DNA of 64,000 bases from an uncultured Angelakisella sp. (GTDB lineage: Bacteria; Bacillota; Clostridia; Oscillospirales; Ruminococcaceae): NCBI GenBank assembly GCA_934524965.1, contig CAKSYU010000002.1, forward strand, positions 22,663 to 86,662, given 5' to 3'. Shown in pieces: positions 16,522 to 26,118 of the stretch (position 1 is its first letter; each line of letters starts with the position of its first letter). Below the pieces are notes generated by a model. It saw only the letters and a program-made list of their open reading frames with translations. It ran no database searches and was not told the DNA's origin. A program made the translations under genes and the position numbers.

Positions 16522-18336
16522 ATGAAACGCAAATACCGCATTTTATCTATTATAATAAGCGCCGCACTGATGGCAGGCTGCCTGACTGCCTGCGGCGAAA
16601 ACGGCACCACCCCCGGCGGCAGTACCACCGATGGGAATACAGCGACTACCGTGACCGGCGGAGAAACCACCGTCACCACACCGGAGCTTCCTGCTGATGT
16701 GGAGGCGCCCGATATGACCGACGCCGTAACCATCTCCCTCTCCAGCGAAACGGCGACCGTGACCGGCTCCGGCGCAGAGGTCGCGGACGGTGTTGTGACC
16801 ATCACGGCGGGCGGCACCTATGTGATCACCGGCACCATGACCGAGGGACGCATCATTGTAAATGTCCCCAAGGAGGAGGTCACGCTGGTTCTGCAAAATG
16901 CCTCCGTGACCTGCTCCACCGGCAGTCCCCTGTATGTGTATAAGTCCAAAACGACCACCATCTACCTGCCGGACGGTACCGCAAGCACCCTGACCGATGG
17001 GGCAAGCTACACCTTTAATGACAGCTATTCCTCGGCGGAGGAGGACGAACCGAATGCCTGCCTCTATTCCAAGTCCGATCTGATCATTGCCGGCACCGGC
17101 AGTCTGACCGTAAAGGCAAACTACAATAACGGCATTACCGGCAAGGATACCCTGCTCATCGAAAAGGCGACCGTGACCGTAACTGCCGCCAACCACGGCA
17201 TCAACGGCAAAGACAGCCTGACCGTCAAGAACGCTGCCGTTACCGTAACCGGCGGCGGAGACGCTCTGCGTTCCACCAACGACAGCGACAGCACCCTCGG
17301 CTATATCGTTATCGCCGACAGCACCTTAAACCTTACCGCAGGCGAGGACGGGATCCAGGCGGAGACCACCCTGATCATCAGCGGCGGTACCACCACCGTG
17401 ACCACCGCAGGCGGGGCGGGCGGCTCCATCAGCAGCGATGCCAGCGCCAAGGGTCTGAAAGCCGGCACAAATCTCACCGTTACCGGCGGCACCTTTGAGC
17501 TGAATTGCTGCGACGACGCCATTCATGCCAACGGCGATGTGACGATCAGCGGCGGCAGCTTCACCATCGCCACCGGCGATGATGGCATGCATGCCGATGA
17601 TACCCTGACCATCAGCGGCGGTACCATCAATATCACCCGCAGCTACGAGGGGCTGGAGGGCGCCACCGTCAACATCACCGGCGGCAATATCTCCCTTGTT
17701 GCCAGCGATGACGGCATCAACGCGGCGGGCGGCAGCGACCAGAGCGGCTTCGGCGGGTTCTTCATGGATCAGTTCGGCGGCTCGGGCGACTACCTCATCA
17801 GCATCTCCGGCGGCGTTATCAATATTGATGCTTCCGGCGACGGCATCGACTCCAACGGCGATATCGAAATTTCCGGCGGCGAGCTGTACATCAGCGGACC
17901 GACCTCCAACGGCGACGGCGCCATCGACTGCGACGGCAGCGCCACCATTACCGGCGGCATCGTGGTGGCGGCAGGCTCCACCGGCATGGCGGAAAACTTC
18001 GGCAATGCCTCCACACAGGGCAGCATTCTGGTGAACCTTTCCGGCAGCGCCGGTCAGACCATCACGCTGAAGGATTCTGACGGCAATGTGCTGGTCAGCT
18101 ACACCCCCACCAAGAGCTACGGCTGCGTGGTCATCAGCGCCCCCGGCATTGTCCAGGGCGGTACCTACACCATCACTGCCGGCAGCGCCAGCACCACCGT
18201 CACCATGAGCAGCCTCATCTACGGCAGCGGCATGGGCGGCTTCGGCGGCGGCAGCATGGGCGGCGGCGGAATGGGCGGTCAGCAGCCCCCGCAGGGCGGC
18301 GGCAATATGGGCGGAGGTCCCGGCGGACGGGGCTAA
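16522..18336 (+). CDS. carbohydrate-binding beta-helix lipoprotein (Cthe_2159/DUF4353-like)
   Basis: 604 aa. Lipobox LTAC with Cys24. After a Thr-rich linker (about 30-60) come many repeats of the form D(G/D)(G/I)-x-x-x-x-x-x-ISGG-x-x-x-I, for example GDDGMHADDTLTISGG. These are the rungs of a right-handed parallel beta-helix rich in Asp for Ca2+. The C-terminus (about 560-604) is a Gly/Met-rich flexible tail. The Cthe_2159 family binds polysaccharide such as pectate and cellulose and is often encoded with VTC and DUF4956 proteins, as here. Anchored outside the cell; polymer target unknown. Confidence 0.88.
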   Translation: MKRKYRILSIIISAALMAGCLTACGENGTTPGGSTTDGNTATTVTGGETTVTTPELPADVEAPDMTDAVTISLSSETATVTGSGAEVADGVVTITAGGTYVITGTMTEGRIIVNVPKEEVTLVLQNASVTCSTGSPLYVYKSKTTTIYLPDGTASTLTDGASYTFNDSYSSAEEDEPNACLYSKSDLIIAGTGSLTVKANYNNGITGKDTLLIEKATVTVTAANHGINGKDSLTVKNAAVTVTGGGDALRSTNDSDSTLGYIVIADSTLNLTAGEDGIQAETTLIISGGTTTVTTAGGAGGSISSDASAKGLKAGTNLTVTGGTFELNCCDDAIHANGDVTISGGSFTIATGDDGMHADDTLTISGGTINITRSYEGLEGATVNITGGNISLVASDDGINAAGGSDQSGFGGFFMDQFGGSGDYLISISGGVINIDASGDGIDSNGDIEISGGELYISGPTSNGDGAIDCDGSATITGGIVVAAGSTGMAENFGNASTQGSILVNLSGSAGQTITLKDSDGNVLVSYTPTKSYGCVVISAPGIVQGGTYTITAGSASTTVTMSSLIYGSGMGGFGGGSMGGGGMGGQQPPQGGGNMGGGPGGRG

Positions 18337-18414
18337 GCTGCCAGAGAAAGCCCCGCCAAGAGCGCATCTTTCCTCCGGCTCACCGGAAAAAGACAACAGA
18401 AACCGATCCCCCAA

Positions 18415-18449
18415 GGGGACCCTTACCGACAGGGTCCCCGCTTTTTATT
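18415..18449 (+). terminator. terminator after the beta-helix lipoprotein
   Basis: GGGGACCC (18415-18422), 9-nt loop, GGGTCCCC (18432-18439), then GCTTTTTATT. Confidence 0.9.
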
Positions 18450-18477
18450 CCCCAAAAGCTGCGCTTCGCGCCGGGGC

Positions 18478-18507
18478 TTGCAACGGGGCAGTCGCATCTG
18501 CTACAAT
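18478..18507 (+). promoter_or_regulatory. promoter of the DUF4428/SHOCT gene
   Basis: TTGCAA (18478-18483), 18 bp and TACAAT (18502-18507). The start codon is 68 bp downstream. Confidence 0.6.
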
Positions 18508-18574
18508 AAGGTGGGAACAATACCGCCATCTCGGGCGGCACCACAAAAAACAGTGTGACAGGAGGATAATATTT

Positions 18575-19483
18575 ATGGGCTTGTTGGGCAAAAGAGAACC
18601 CTGCGCCATCTGCGGCGGAAAGGTAAAGGGTCTGCTTCCGTGGAAGATCGAAGGGAACTACATCTGCGATGATTGCCACGGCGTCATTGACGCACAGGAC
18701 GGCAACGACTTTACCATGGAGCAGTTCCTGAAATATCGGGACTTCCGCGAGCAGAACCATGCGCTCAAGGAACAGTTTACCATCTCCCAGACCATCGATT
18801 TCGGCTTTTTCGGCACCAAGATCGTGTTCGACTACGAGCACGGGCTGTTCTGCATGGATAAGAATCTGAATAAAACCATCTTCCATGGCAGCGAGCTGAA
18901 GTCCTTTGTCATCAGCGAGGACGGCATGCCCCTGCTGGAGGGCAGCGCCAAGGGTCTGGAACGCCACGAAAGCAATGTGCCGAAGCGCATTGATGAGCTG
19001 CTGCCGCAGGTCAATCAGATGCTGATGCAGCGGCAGATGCAGGAAACCATGGAGCGTCTCGCCAATCGAAATAACGATAACCGCACCACCTACACCAGCA
19101 GCATCGATATCCCCGAGCCGTTCAAGAAATTCTACATCAAGCTGTACTTTGATCACCCTTACTGGAAGCTCATCGAATTTGAGCGCACCGGTCCCGTCCT
19201 CATCGGTGACCTGCCGGATCTGACCCAGTACCGTCTGGAATATAACGAGCAGGTACAGCACATGGAGGAACTGGCGGAAGCGCTGATGCGCGTCGCGTTC
19301 CCGCAGGCGGGAGAAGTTGCCAAAGCCGGTGCCGCCCCTGCCGCAGCCGCAGCGGTTGCCGTCGCGGCGCAGCCCGCTGCCGATGCCGTGAGCGAGATCA
19401 AAAAGTACAAGGAACTGCTGGATGCCGGCATCATCACCGAGGAAGAATTCGCCGCCAAGAAAAAACAGCTCATGGGGATCTGA
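18575..19483 (+). CDS. DUF4428 zinc-ribbon protein with C-terminal SHOCT domain
   Basis: 302 aa. The N-terminal ribbon has CxxC pairs at C10/C13 and C31/C34 (EPCAICGGKVKG and YICDDCHG), matching DUF4428. A middle region (about 60-230) is predicted soluble with a PH-like pattern, and an Ala-rich linker (about 248-270) follows. Residues 272-302 (IKKYKELLDAGIITEEEFAAKKKQLMG) are a clear SHOCT module, a short helix pair found at protein ends and linked to oligomerisation. No catalytic motif. Single-gene unit between its own promoter and terminator. Cytoplasmic, role unknown. Confidence 0.85.
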   Translation: MGLLGKREPCAICGGKVKGLLPWKIEGNYICDDCHGVIDAQDGNDFTMEQFLKYRDFREQNHALKEQFTISQTIDFGFFGTKIVFDYEHGLFCMDKNLNKTIFHGSELKSFVISEDGMPLLEGSAKGLERHESNVPKRIDELLPQVNQMLMQRQMQETMERLANRNNDNRTTYTSSIDIPEPFKKFYIKLYFDHPYWKLIEFERTGPVLIGDLPDLTQYRLEYNEQVQHMEELAEALMRVAFPQAGEVAKAGAAPAAAAAVAVAAQPAADAVSEIKKYKELLDAGIITEEEFAAKKKQLMGI

Positions 19484-19510
19484 CAAAATCAAAAACGCCA
19501 ACCGCGAAGG

Positions 19511-19543
19511 GACGGGAGCCGCCAAAGCTCCCGCCTCTTTTTC
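19511..19543 (+). terminator. terminator after the DUF4428/SHOCT gene
   Basis: CGGGAGC (19513-19519), 7-nt loop, GCTCCCG (19527-19533), then CCTCTTTTT. Confidence 0.85.
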
Positions 19544-19550
19544 GCCCTTC

Positions 19551-19579
19551 TTGAGAAATGATGGATATTCATGTATAAT
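19551..19579 (+). promoter_or_regulatory. promoter of the LuxR-family gene
   Basis: TTGAGA (19551-19556), 17 bp and TATAAT (19574-19579). Confidence 0.75.
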
Positions 19580-19616
19580 TGACCTATAAAGTGTAAAGCA
19601 GCGGGAGGGAACCACC

Positions 19617-22112
19617 ATGCCCAAGCGTCGGGGAGACCTGAATACCATTTACATCTCGGAGCGCCTGCAGGAATGCCTGCGCCCCATCTGCCGCGCTGCC
19701 CTCACTACGGTGGTGGCGCCCATGGGCTACGGCAAAACCACAGCGGTCAACTGGTATCTGGGCGAGCGCGCCAAGGCGGAAGCGCCCCTCATTATTCGCA
19801 TCAGTGTCTATTCCGATAATATGGCGGTCTTTTGGAAAAGCGTGCAGGCGGCGTTTGCCCATGCAGGGCTTTCCCTGCTGCGGGATTACGATTGTCCCAC
19901 CGATGCCGCAAGCGGCGGGCTTTTAGCCGATGACCTTTGCCGTGCGCTGGAGGGGGAACGCCCCTGCTATATTTTCATCGATGATTTCCACCTGCTCACC
20001 GATGGCCGCGCGGCAGGCTTCCTGTGTACCCTCGCCAATCGCCTGCCGCAGAATGTCCACCTTATCGTGGCAAGCCGCGACCGCTTTTTATCGGGGGAGG
20101 AAACGGTGCGGCTGGGCAGTCGGGTCTGCCCCATCGGGACGGATCAGCTCCGGCTCAACCACACCGAGCTTTCGGTGTACGCCCACCGCTGCGGCGCCGA
20201 GCTTTCGGAGGAGCAGGTCGATACGCTGCTGTATGCCAGCGAGGGCTGGTTCTCCGCTGTTTACCTTAATCTGCGTACCCTTTCGGAGCGGGGTGAGCTG
20301 CCCGACAGCCGCTCCGATATCTACACCATGTTTACCGCCGCGCTCATTGAGCCGCTCCCCCCACGGCAGCGGGAATTCCTTGCCGTAATGGGACTTGCCG
20401 ATGAATTTACCGTGGAGATGGCAAAATATATCACCGGCGATGAGGACGCCGGCAGCCTGCTGACCGCCCTGACGGAGCAGAATGCCTTTGTGCGCCGCCT
20501 GCCGGAGGGCGGCAGCTTCCGCTTCCACCACATGATGAAGGAATGTGCCGGTCGCACCTTCCTTGCGCTGGAGCCATCAAAACAGGTGCTGTGCCGGCGG
20601 CGGTACGGCGCGTGGTACGAGCGGCACCGGCAGTATCTGCACGCGCTGGCGGCATACCGCGCGGCAGCGGATTATGACAGCGCCCTGCGGGTGATCCAAA
20701 GCGACGCGGGCATTCTGCTGGCATCGCTGCGCCCGCAGGAGGTGCTGGATTTCCTTGCCGAGTGTCCGCAGACTGTGCTGGCGGCAAATCCGGCAGCGAT
20801 CCTGGTGCTGATGCGCCGTATGTTCACCTGGCGGCTGATCCCCAAGATGATGGAATTAAAGGGGCTGCTGCTTTCCTCCCTCGCGGCGGATCCGCAGATG
20901 ACCGCGGCGGAGCGCGGCAATCTGCTGGGGGAATGTGACCTGATCGAGAGCTTCCTCAAATACAACGATATTTCCGAGATGAGCCGCCTGCACCGCAGTG
21001 CCAGCGCTCAGATGACCCGTCCCGCCATCAGCATCGAGCCAAGCGGCGGCTGGACTTTCGGCTCTCCCAGCGTTCTGATGATGTTCCATCGGGAAGCCGG
21101 CGCCGCGGAGCGGGAGCTTGCCGAAATGGACGAATGTATGCCCCATTACTACCGTATCACCGGCGGGCACGGGCAGGGCGCAGAGTACATCATGCGGGCA
21201 GAGACCGCCTATTTGCAGGGACGCTTTGCCGATGCGCAGATCGGGCTGGAGGGTGCCTACGCCGCGGCGGAAACCAATGCGCAGGAAAATATGGTGCTGT
21301 GCTGCGATTTTCTGTCGTGGCGGCTGTCTCTCGCTGCCGGCACAGTCTCCCGCTGCACACCGCAGCAGCGGAAGGAAACGCTCAGCCGTCAGCATCACGC
21401 CGCATGGCTGCACCTGTGGGGCAGTGCTGCCGCCTACTATTACGCGCTGCTGGGCGCACCGCAGCGGGTGCCGGAGCTGTTCCGGGAACACCGGCTTGCC
21501 ACCGTCAATTTTCTGGCGCCCGGCAAACCCATGATAGAGATGATCGAAAATCAGGTCTATCTGGCGCAGGGCGCTTTTGCCCGTGTCATCGGGCGGTGCG
21601 CCGCCCAGCGGGAGACCTGCCGCTCAATGCACTACGCGCTGGTGGAAATACACCTGCTTATCCAGTCCGCTGCCGCCTATGCCCAGCTGGGCAAACGCGG
21701 GGAGGCAGCAGCGCAGCTGCGGGAGGCGCTGTCGCTTGCCGCTCCCGATGGCTTTGCCATGCCCTTTGCGGAAAACTACCACTCTCTGCGGGAGATATTG
21801 CTTGACTGCCGTCAACCGGAATTAGATGCACTGCTCCGGCAGGTCGAAACGCTGGGTGAAGTGTACGAGCGCCGCTGCGCTGCATGGGATAAGGAGATCA
21901 CCCGTCCCGCGGCGCTGGCAGCGCTTACCGAGCGGGAGCTGACCGTAGCCCGTCTCATGGGGGAACGGCTCAGCAACCGGGAGATCGCGGAAAAGCTGTT
22001 TCTTTCGGAGGGCAGCGTCAAACAGTACATCAACCAGATCTATTCCAAGCTGCATATTGAGGGAGCGCCGCGTGCCCGCCGCCAGGCGCTGGCAGCGCTC
22101 CTGAATTCCTAA
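19617..22112 (+). CDS. large ATP-dependent LuxR-family regulator (MalT/STAND type)
   Basis: 831 aa. Walker A APMGYGKTT (about 34-42), Walker B CYIFIDDFHLL (about 118-128), then an NB-ARC-like ATPase region and a long helical repeat section (about 330-740) like the MalT TPR/sensor domain. LTERELTVARLMGERLSNREIAEKLFLSEGSVKQYINQIYSKLHI near the end is a LuxR helix-turn-helix. MalT-type proteins bind an inducer and ATP, oligomerise and activate transcription. A terminator lies right after it. Inducer and regulon unknown; the seven-gene operon downstream is one candidate by position only. Confidence 0.9.
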   Translation: MPKRRGDLNTIYISERLQECLRPICRAALTTVVAPMGYGKTTAVNWYLGERAKAEAPLIIRISVYSDNMAVFWKSVQAAFAHAGLSLLRDYDCPTDAASGGLLADDLCRALEGERPCYIFIDDFHLLTDGRAAGFLCTLANRLPQNVHLIVASRDRFLSGEETVRLGSRVCPIGTDQLRLNHTELSVYAHRCGAELSEEQVDTLLYASEGWFSAVYLNLRTLSERGELPDSRSDIYTMFTAALIEPLPPRQREFLAVMGLADEFTVEMAKYITGDEDAGSLLTALTEQNAFVRRLPEGGSFRFHHMMKECAGRTFLALEPSKQVLCRRRYGAWYERHRQYLHALAAYRAAADYDSALRVIQSDAGILLASLRPQEVLDFLAECPQTVLAANPAAILVLMRRMFTWRLIPKMMELKGLLLSSLAADPQMTAAERGNLLGECDLIESFLKYNDISEMSRLHRSASAQMTRPAISIEPSGGWTFGSPSVLMMFHREAGAAERELAEMDECMPHYYRITGGHGQGAEYIMRAETAYLQGRFADAQIGLEGAYAAAETNAQENMVLCCDFLSWRLSLAAGTVSRCTPQQRKETLSRQHHAAWLHLWGSAAAYYYALLGAPQRVPELFREHRLATVNFLAPGKPMIEMIENQVYLAQGAFARVIGRCAAQRETCRSMHYALVEIHLLIQSAAAYAQLGKRGEAAAQLREALSLAAPDGFAMPFAENYHSLREILLDCRQPELDALLRQVETLGEVYERRCAAWDKEITRPAALAALTERELTVARLMGERLSNREIAEKLFLSEGSVKQYINQIYSKLHIEGAPRARRQALAALLNS

Positions 22113-22137
22113 CCTTTGGTTAATATACTTTTCGTTG

Positions 22138-22176
22138 GCTCCGCCGTACAATTAGGGTACGGTGGAGTTTTTTATC
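22138..22176 (+). terminator. terminator after the LuxR-family gene
   Basis: CTCCGCCGTA and TACGGTGGAG form a 10-bp stem, then TTTTTTATC. Confidence 0.85.
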
Positions 22177-22198
22177 TGTAAAAAAGGAGGGAGCACCC

Positions 22199-22447
22199 AT
22201 GGAACGGAAATATATCACCGCCGTCACCCCGCTGGCGGAGCATGTGCTTCAGGTGGATTTTGTATCGGGCAGCCGCCTGCTGCTGGATATGAAGCCCTAT
22301 CTGGATCGACTGCGCTTTCGGGAACTGTGCGACCCACAGATTTGGAACAGCGCCGTGACAAACGGCATTTTCGTCCGGCTGGGCAATGTGGAACTGAGCC
22401 ACGATGAACTGCTCTCCATGGCGGAGCGCGGTCCCATATCCATTTAA
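22199..22447 (+). CDS. DUF2442 domain protein
   Basis: 82 aa. VTPLAEHVLQVDFVSGSRLLLDMKPYL and the later ELCDPQIWNSAVTNGIFVRLGNVELSHDELL give the small alpha/beta DUF2442 fold (NE0471-like), often linked to toxin-antitoxin or regulatory proteins. ATG at 22199 behind GGAGGGAG. First gene of a tight rightward run to 26319. No cognate toxin (such as DUF4160) is visible next to it, so a toxin-antitoxin role is not supported here. Confidence 0.8.
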   Translation: MERKYITAVTPLAEHVLQVDFVSGSRLLLDMKPYLDRLRFRELCDPQIWNSAVTNGIFVRLGNVELSHDELLSMAERGPISI

Positions 22448-22465
22448 GAAAAGAGGAGAAATACC

Positions 22466-22936
22466 ATGAAGAAACGAATTTCCCTGCTGCTGTGCCTACT
22501 GCTCACACTCGGTCTGCTGCTGACGGGCTGCGGCAGCACCCCCGCGAATAACACCGATAACGACGACAACGATGACGAAATCCTTCAACCCATCGATGAG
22601 TTGGACGATGAAAATACGGGCGACGATGATTTGCTGCTGCCGGGCGAGGATTTCGACCTCAGCACACTGGAGGGCATCTGGCTGTGCGGGGCGGAGTATG
22701 ACTATGACTACATGAGTATCGCCGCCGACGGCAGCTGGGAGCTGTACCGGGGGAGCGATGTCGTTATCAGCGGCTGGCTGGAATATGTGCCGGAATATGA
22801 GGCGGTCTACGCCTTCGATGCCGCCGATGGCTCCGCCTGCCGCTTTGCCATCGAAAACGACGAGCTTTACTTTGCTTCCTACGGCTATTTCAGCTACGCC
22901 GACGGCATGGAGGGGATCTGGTACGAAAATGGCTGA
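22466..22936 (+). CDS. putative lipoprotein with acidic linker
   Basis: 156 aa. Lipobox LLTGC (Cys about 22). An Asn/Asp/Glu-rich linker (about 28-70) leads a small beta-rich domain. GIWLCGAEYDYDYMSIAADGSWELYRGSDV resembles the strand pattern of extracytoplasmic lipocalin-like or META domains. RBS AAGAGGAG. It follows the DUF2442 gene after 18 bp and shares domain style with the next lipoprotein (GIWAV...SGENLWLCIFEDATWSYV), so the two may be diverged paralogues. Function unknown. Confidence 0.75.
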   Translation: MKKRISLLLCLLLTLGLLLTGCGSTPANNTDNDDNDDEILQPIDELDDENTGDDDLLLPGEDFDLSTLEGIWLCGAEYDYDYMSIAADGSWELYRGSDVVISGWLEYVPEYEAVYAFDAADGSACRFAIENDELYFASYGYFSYADGMEGIWYENG

Positions 22937-22974
22937 TCTCCCCTGAAGCAACATCATAAAAAGGAGAAAACACC

Positions 22975-23703
22975 ATGAAGCATATTAAGCTGTTTTCCGT
23001 CGTGACGGCGGCACTGCTGTGCCTTGCCCTTGCCGCCTGCGGCGAATCCGCTGCCGGCAAGGACTGGCGCACCACCGGCGTGGTAGCGGCGCAGGGCACC
23101 CTTACCCGCGGTGGGGAGGAGGTCCACGTCTGTCTCTGCCTTGACCAAAAGGGCGCCGCGCTCTATCTTGATGACGAGACCCACACGCTATTCGGCAGTG
23201 TCCAGTTCCCCGATGAAATGACTGACGCCGTCGATAGTTTTTCGGCGCTTGCGTTCCCCGATTGGAACGACGACGGCGAAAGCGATGTGGAGCTGCGCTT
23301 TTTCCACGCGGATATGAGCGAGGAGCGCATGGTCTGGCTGTGGAATGCCGCGTCGGGTGAATATACCTACGCGCCGGAATACTATTCCAACCGCAGCGAA
23401 GCCGCCCCCGACCCCACAGAGGACAATTTCCTTTCCGATTATATCGGTATTTGGGCGGTCAGCGGCGAAAACCTCTGGCTCTGCATTTTTGAGGACGCTA
23501 CATGGTCGTATGTCAATTCGCAAAATGAGGTGATCGAATACGGCGTGGTGCTGTGCGATGCCGATGGTATCGAGCTGCACTATGACGGCAGCGGCGATGT
23601 ACAGCGACTGGATCGTACCCCAAGCGGCACGCTGGTGGATCTGATCAATGATCTGACCCTGGTGCAGGTGGAAGCGGTAGGCGAAACGGAGGCGAAAAAA
23701 TGA
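22975..23703 (+). CDS. putative lipoprotein
   Basis: 242 aa. Lipobox LALAAC with Cys22. The first half reads as a VCBS/FG-GAP-like or propeller-blade fragment (FPDWNDDGESDVELRFFHADMSEERMVWLW). The second half (about 160-225) repeats the GIWAV...ATW pattern of the preceding lipoprotein. Overlaps the following DUF3137 gene by 4 bp (ATGA), so translation is coupled and the product probably works with the membrane proteins of this operon. Substrate or partner unknown. Confidence 0.75.
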   Translation: MKHIKLFSVVTAALLCLALAACGESAAGKDWRTTGVVAAQGTLTRGGEEVHVCLCLDQKGAALYLDDETHTLFGSVQFPDEMTDAVDSFSALAFPDWNDDGESDVELRFFHADMSEERMVWLWNAASGEYTYAPEYYSNRSEAAPDPTEDNFLSDYIGIWAVSGENLWLCIFEDATWSYVNSQNEVIEYGVVLCDADGIELHYDGSGDVQRLDRTPSGTLVDLINDLTLVQVEAVGETEAKK

Positions 23704-24623
23704 AAACAGAACAAAACAATACAACTGCCCGCAAAATGAGCGAGAGCGAGCTTTCCGAAAAGCTGGGCAGGCTGCAAAAAAGGCAAGACTTTTGGAGCCT
23801 GATGCTGGTCGTCGGCATCGTTGCCGCCATTGCGGTGGGTATCATTGTCCGCAGCTTTGTCTGGGGCGGTGTGGTGTTCTTTGCCTTCGCGGCGGTGGCG
23901 GTGCTGCTGGGCGGCGGCGCGCAGAAGCGTAAAAAGGCACTCATCGCGCAGGAACTGGGGGGTGACTTTGGCACCGAGCTGGAGCGGTTCTTCGGTGCCG
24001 ATCCGCATGATCCCGCCCTTGCTGTCACCGCGGACGCCCTGCGGGAGCTGCGGCTCATTGCGCCCTGCTGGGAGGAATGTACCATCGAGGACACCCACGG
24101 CGGCAGCTATCAGGGGGTGTCCTTCGCCGCCGGCAATGCCGTTTTGTGCCACAGCTACGAGGAAAAGGTGGGGCAGGATTGGATGACCCAGACCACCACG
24201 GTTTTCCGGGGGCTGGTGCTGCGGTGCCGCACCGTCGATTCCCTGCATGAAACGGTGTGGGTGTACCGCCGCGCGGAAAAGGAGCAGGGCGGCATCTTAA
24301 CGGAAAACGCCCGTTTTAACGAGCGCTTTTTCATCACTGCCGAGCGGGAAAATGACGCTTTCCTGCTCCTGACACCGCAGTTTATGGAAACGCTGGAGGA
24401 ACTGGAGCGGCGCACCCGCGGCGAGCTTTCGGGGCTTTGCTGGCAGGGGAATACCCTTTCGCTGGCGCTTACCACCCCCTACTGCTTCGCGCAGACATCG
24501 GAAGGGGTCAATGCGCGGGATATTTCCGCCCTGCGCCGCAGCTTTACCGATACCCTGACCGGCATGACACAGATCCTTGGGATCCTGTTCCGGAACACCG
24601 CCCTTTTCAACGCACAACAATAA
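23700..24623 (+). CDS. DUF3137 membrane protein (first copy)
   Basis: 307 aa. A coiled N-terminus is followed by two adjacent membrane helices (about 33-53 and 55-70), then a large cytoplasmic domain with TARFNERFFITAERENDAFLLLTPQFME-type DUF3137 signature (about 205-235). DUF3137 proteins are regularly encoded beside LemA, as here. The role is unknown, but the pair is thought to act at the membrane. ATG start overlaps the lipoprotein stop; LemA starts 21 bp downstream. Confidence 0.82.
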   Translation: MKTEQNNTTARKMSESELSEKLGRLQKRQDFWSLMLVVGIVAAIAVGIIVRSFVWGGVVFFAFAAVAVLLGGGAQKRKKALIAQELGGDFGTELERFFGADPHDPALAVTADALRELRLIAPCWEECTIEDTHGGSYQGVSFAAGNAVLCHSYEEKVGQDWMTQTTTVFRGLVLRCRTVDSLHETVWVYRRAEKEQGGILTENARFNERFFITAERENDAFLLLTPQFMETLEELERRTRGELSGLCWQGNTLSLALTTPYCFAQTSEGVNARDISALRRSFTDTLTGMTQILGILFRNTALFNAQQ

Positions 24624-24644
24624 CCGTTCGAAAGGAGAAGCAAG

Positions 24645-25178
24645 ATGACAGCGATCATTATTATTGCGGTCGTGGTGCTACTGGTCGTCCTTTGGGCGGT
24701 CAATACCACCAACGGCTTTACCAAAAAAGAGATTCGGGTGCAGGAGGGGCTTTCCGGCGTGGAGGTCGCCCTGACCAAGCGCTGCGATATGCTGACCAAG
24801 CTGCTGGATACGGCAAAGGGCTACATGACGCACGAGCGGGAGATGTTTGCCCAAACCGTCCGGCTGCGGCAGGGCATGAGCGTAGAGGAAATGAGCACCG
24901 CCGAGCGGGAGATGAATGATCTCAGCGGCAGGCTCTTTGCCGTGGCGGAAAGCTATCCCGAGCTGCGCTCCAGCGAGGTCTTTGCAGAGCTTCAGCGCGG
25001 GATCCGCGATGCCGAGGAGCACCTGCAGGCGGCGCGGCGGCTCTATAACACCAATGTCACCGCCTACAATACCGCCATCACCATGTTCCCAGCAAAGCTG
25101 CTGGCGGGCAGCCGTCAGCCCAAGGCGTTCTTCGAAGCCGAGGAACCAAAGCGGCAGGATATCAGCATAAACTTTTAA
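24645..25178 (+). CDS. LemA family protein
   Basis: 177 aa, the usual LemA length. A single N-terminal membrane helix (1-20) is followed by an extended four-helix bundle. Landmarks: NGFTKKEIRVQEGLSGVEVALTKRCDMLTKLLDTAKGYMTHE, then SSEVFAELQRGIRDAEEHLQAARRLYNTNVTAYNTAITMFP, the classic LemA C-terminal block. LemA proteins are widespread helical membrane proteins of unclear function, in some bacteria tied to envelope stress. Flanked by two DUF3137 genes within one operon. Confidence 0.93.
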   Translation: MTAIIIIAVVVLLVVLWAVNTTNGFTKKEIRVQEGLSGVEVALTKRCDMLTKLLDTAKGYMTHEREMFAQTVRLRQGMSVEEMSTAEREMNDLSGRLFAVAESYPELRSSEVFAELQRGIRDAEEHLQAARRLYNTNVTAYNTAITMFPAKLLAGSRQPKAFFEAEEPKRQDISINF

Positions 25179-25202
25179 CGACAGCATAAGGAGGGCAAAA
25201 CT

Positions 25203-26114
25203 ATGGCAGAGACTGATTTGAAAGAGACCGGCATGACCGATGAGCAGCTTGCCGCGGCGCTGGGTCAGCATCGCTCCAAGGCGGCGTTCGGCAAGGTGCT
25301 TACCGGCATCGGCATGGCGATCTTCCTCATCGGCATTTTTACGCACTTTGCGGTCTGCGTCATCGGCTTTATCGTCGCCGGCGTCGGGACGGTCATCAGC
25401 GGCAAGCATAGCGAAGCCCTCAAGCGGCAGCTGGGCGATGAGCTGGTGCGCGGCGCGCTGGAGGAGGTGTTCGGCAAGGTCGAGTACGAACCCTTCAGGC
25501 ACATTTCCGAAGAAACAGCGCGGTCTGCGGGCATGCTGTTTCCCTTTGGCTTCAATGTCGTCAACGGCAGCGACCGTATTCGGGCAGTCTACCATGGGCT
25601 GAATATCGAGCTGAGCGATGTGGAGCTGGTAGAACGCACCGACTACTACGATGAGGAGACCAGCGAGTGGAAGCATACCGATAAAAAGGTGTTTTCCGGT
25701 CAGTGGCTGGTGTGCGATTTCGGCAAGGAGCTTTCCGCCGACCTGCGTCTGGCGGAGAGTGCCAAGCTGAACCGCAAGGAACGGGCGAATACCATCACGA
25801 CCGATAACGAGGCGTTCAACCGGCGCTTTGTTGTCCGCTCCGAGAATGAGCACGAGGCGTTCTATATCCTTACCCCGCACATGATGGAATATATCCTTTC
25901 GATGGCGCAAAAAAGCGGCGGCGAGGTCTATATGAGCTTTTTGCGCGGCGGCAAACTGCATGTGGCGCTCGCCAGCGGGCGCGATCTGTTCGAGCTGGGC
26001 AGCGGCAAGGTGAATACCGCTCTCCTACGGCAAAAATTCGCCGGGGAGATCCGCTGGTTCACCGGACTTCTGGATGAGCTGCGGCTGGTCGATACCCTGT
26101 ACAGAAAGGACTGA
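25203..26114 (+). CDS. DUF3137 membrane protein (second copy)
   Basis: 303 aa. Two close membrane helices (about 38-58 and 60-76), then a cytoplasmic domain with VFSGQWLVCDFGKELSADLRL and NEAFNRRFVVRSENEHEAFYILTPHMMEYI, matching DUF3137. It is clearly diverged from the copy at 23700 but has the same architecture (the ARFNERFFITAERENDAF and AFNRRFVVRSENEHEAF blocks align). Likely an old tandem duplication around lemA. AAGGAGG RBS; 24 bp after lemA. Confidence 0.85.
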   Translation: MAETDLKETGMTDEQLAAALGQHRSKAAFGKVLTGIGMAIFLIGIFTHFAVCVIGFIVAGVGTVISGKHSEALKRQLGDELVRGALEEVFGKVEYEPFRHISEETARSAGMLFPFGFNVVNGSDRIRAVYHGLNIELSDVELVERTDYYDEETSEWKHTDKKVFSGQWLVCDFGKELSADLRLAESAKLNRKERANTITTDNEAFNRRFVVRSENEHEAFYILTPHMMEYILSMAQKSGGEVYMSFLRGGKLHVALASGRDLFELGSGKVNTALLRQKFAGEIRWFTGLLDELRLVDTLYRKD

Positions 26115-26118
26115 GTAA

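Noticed and set aside
22199..22447. Toxin-antitoxin pair with the DUF2442 gene
   Set aside because: No DUF4160-type or other toxin gene is adjacent; the next gene is a lipoprotein.
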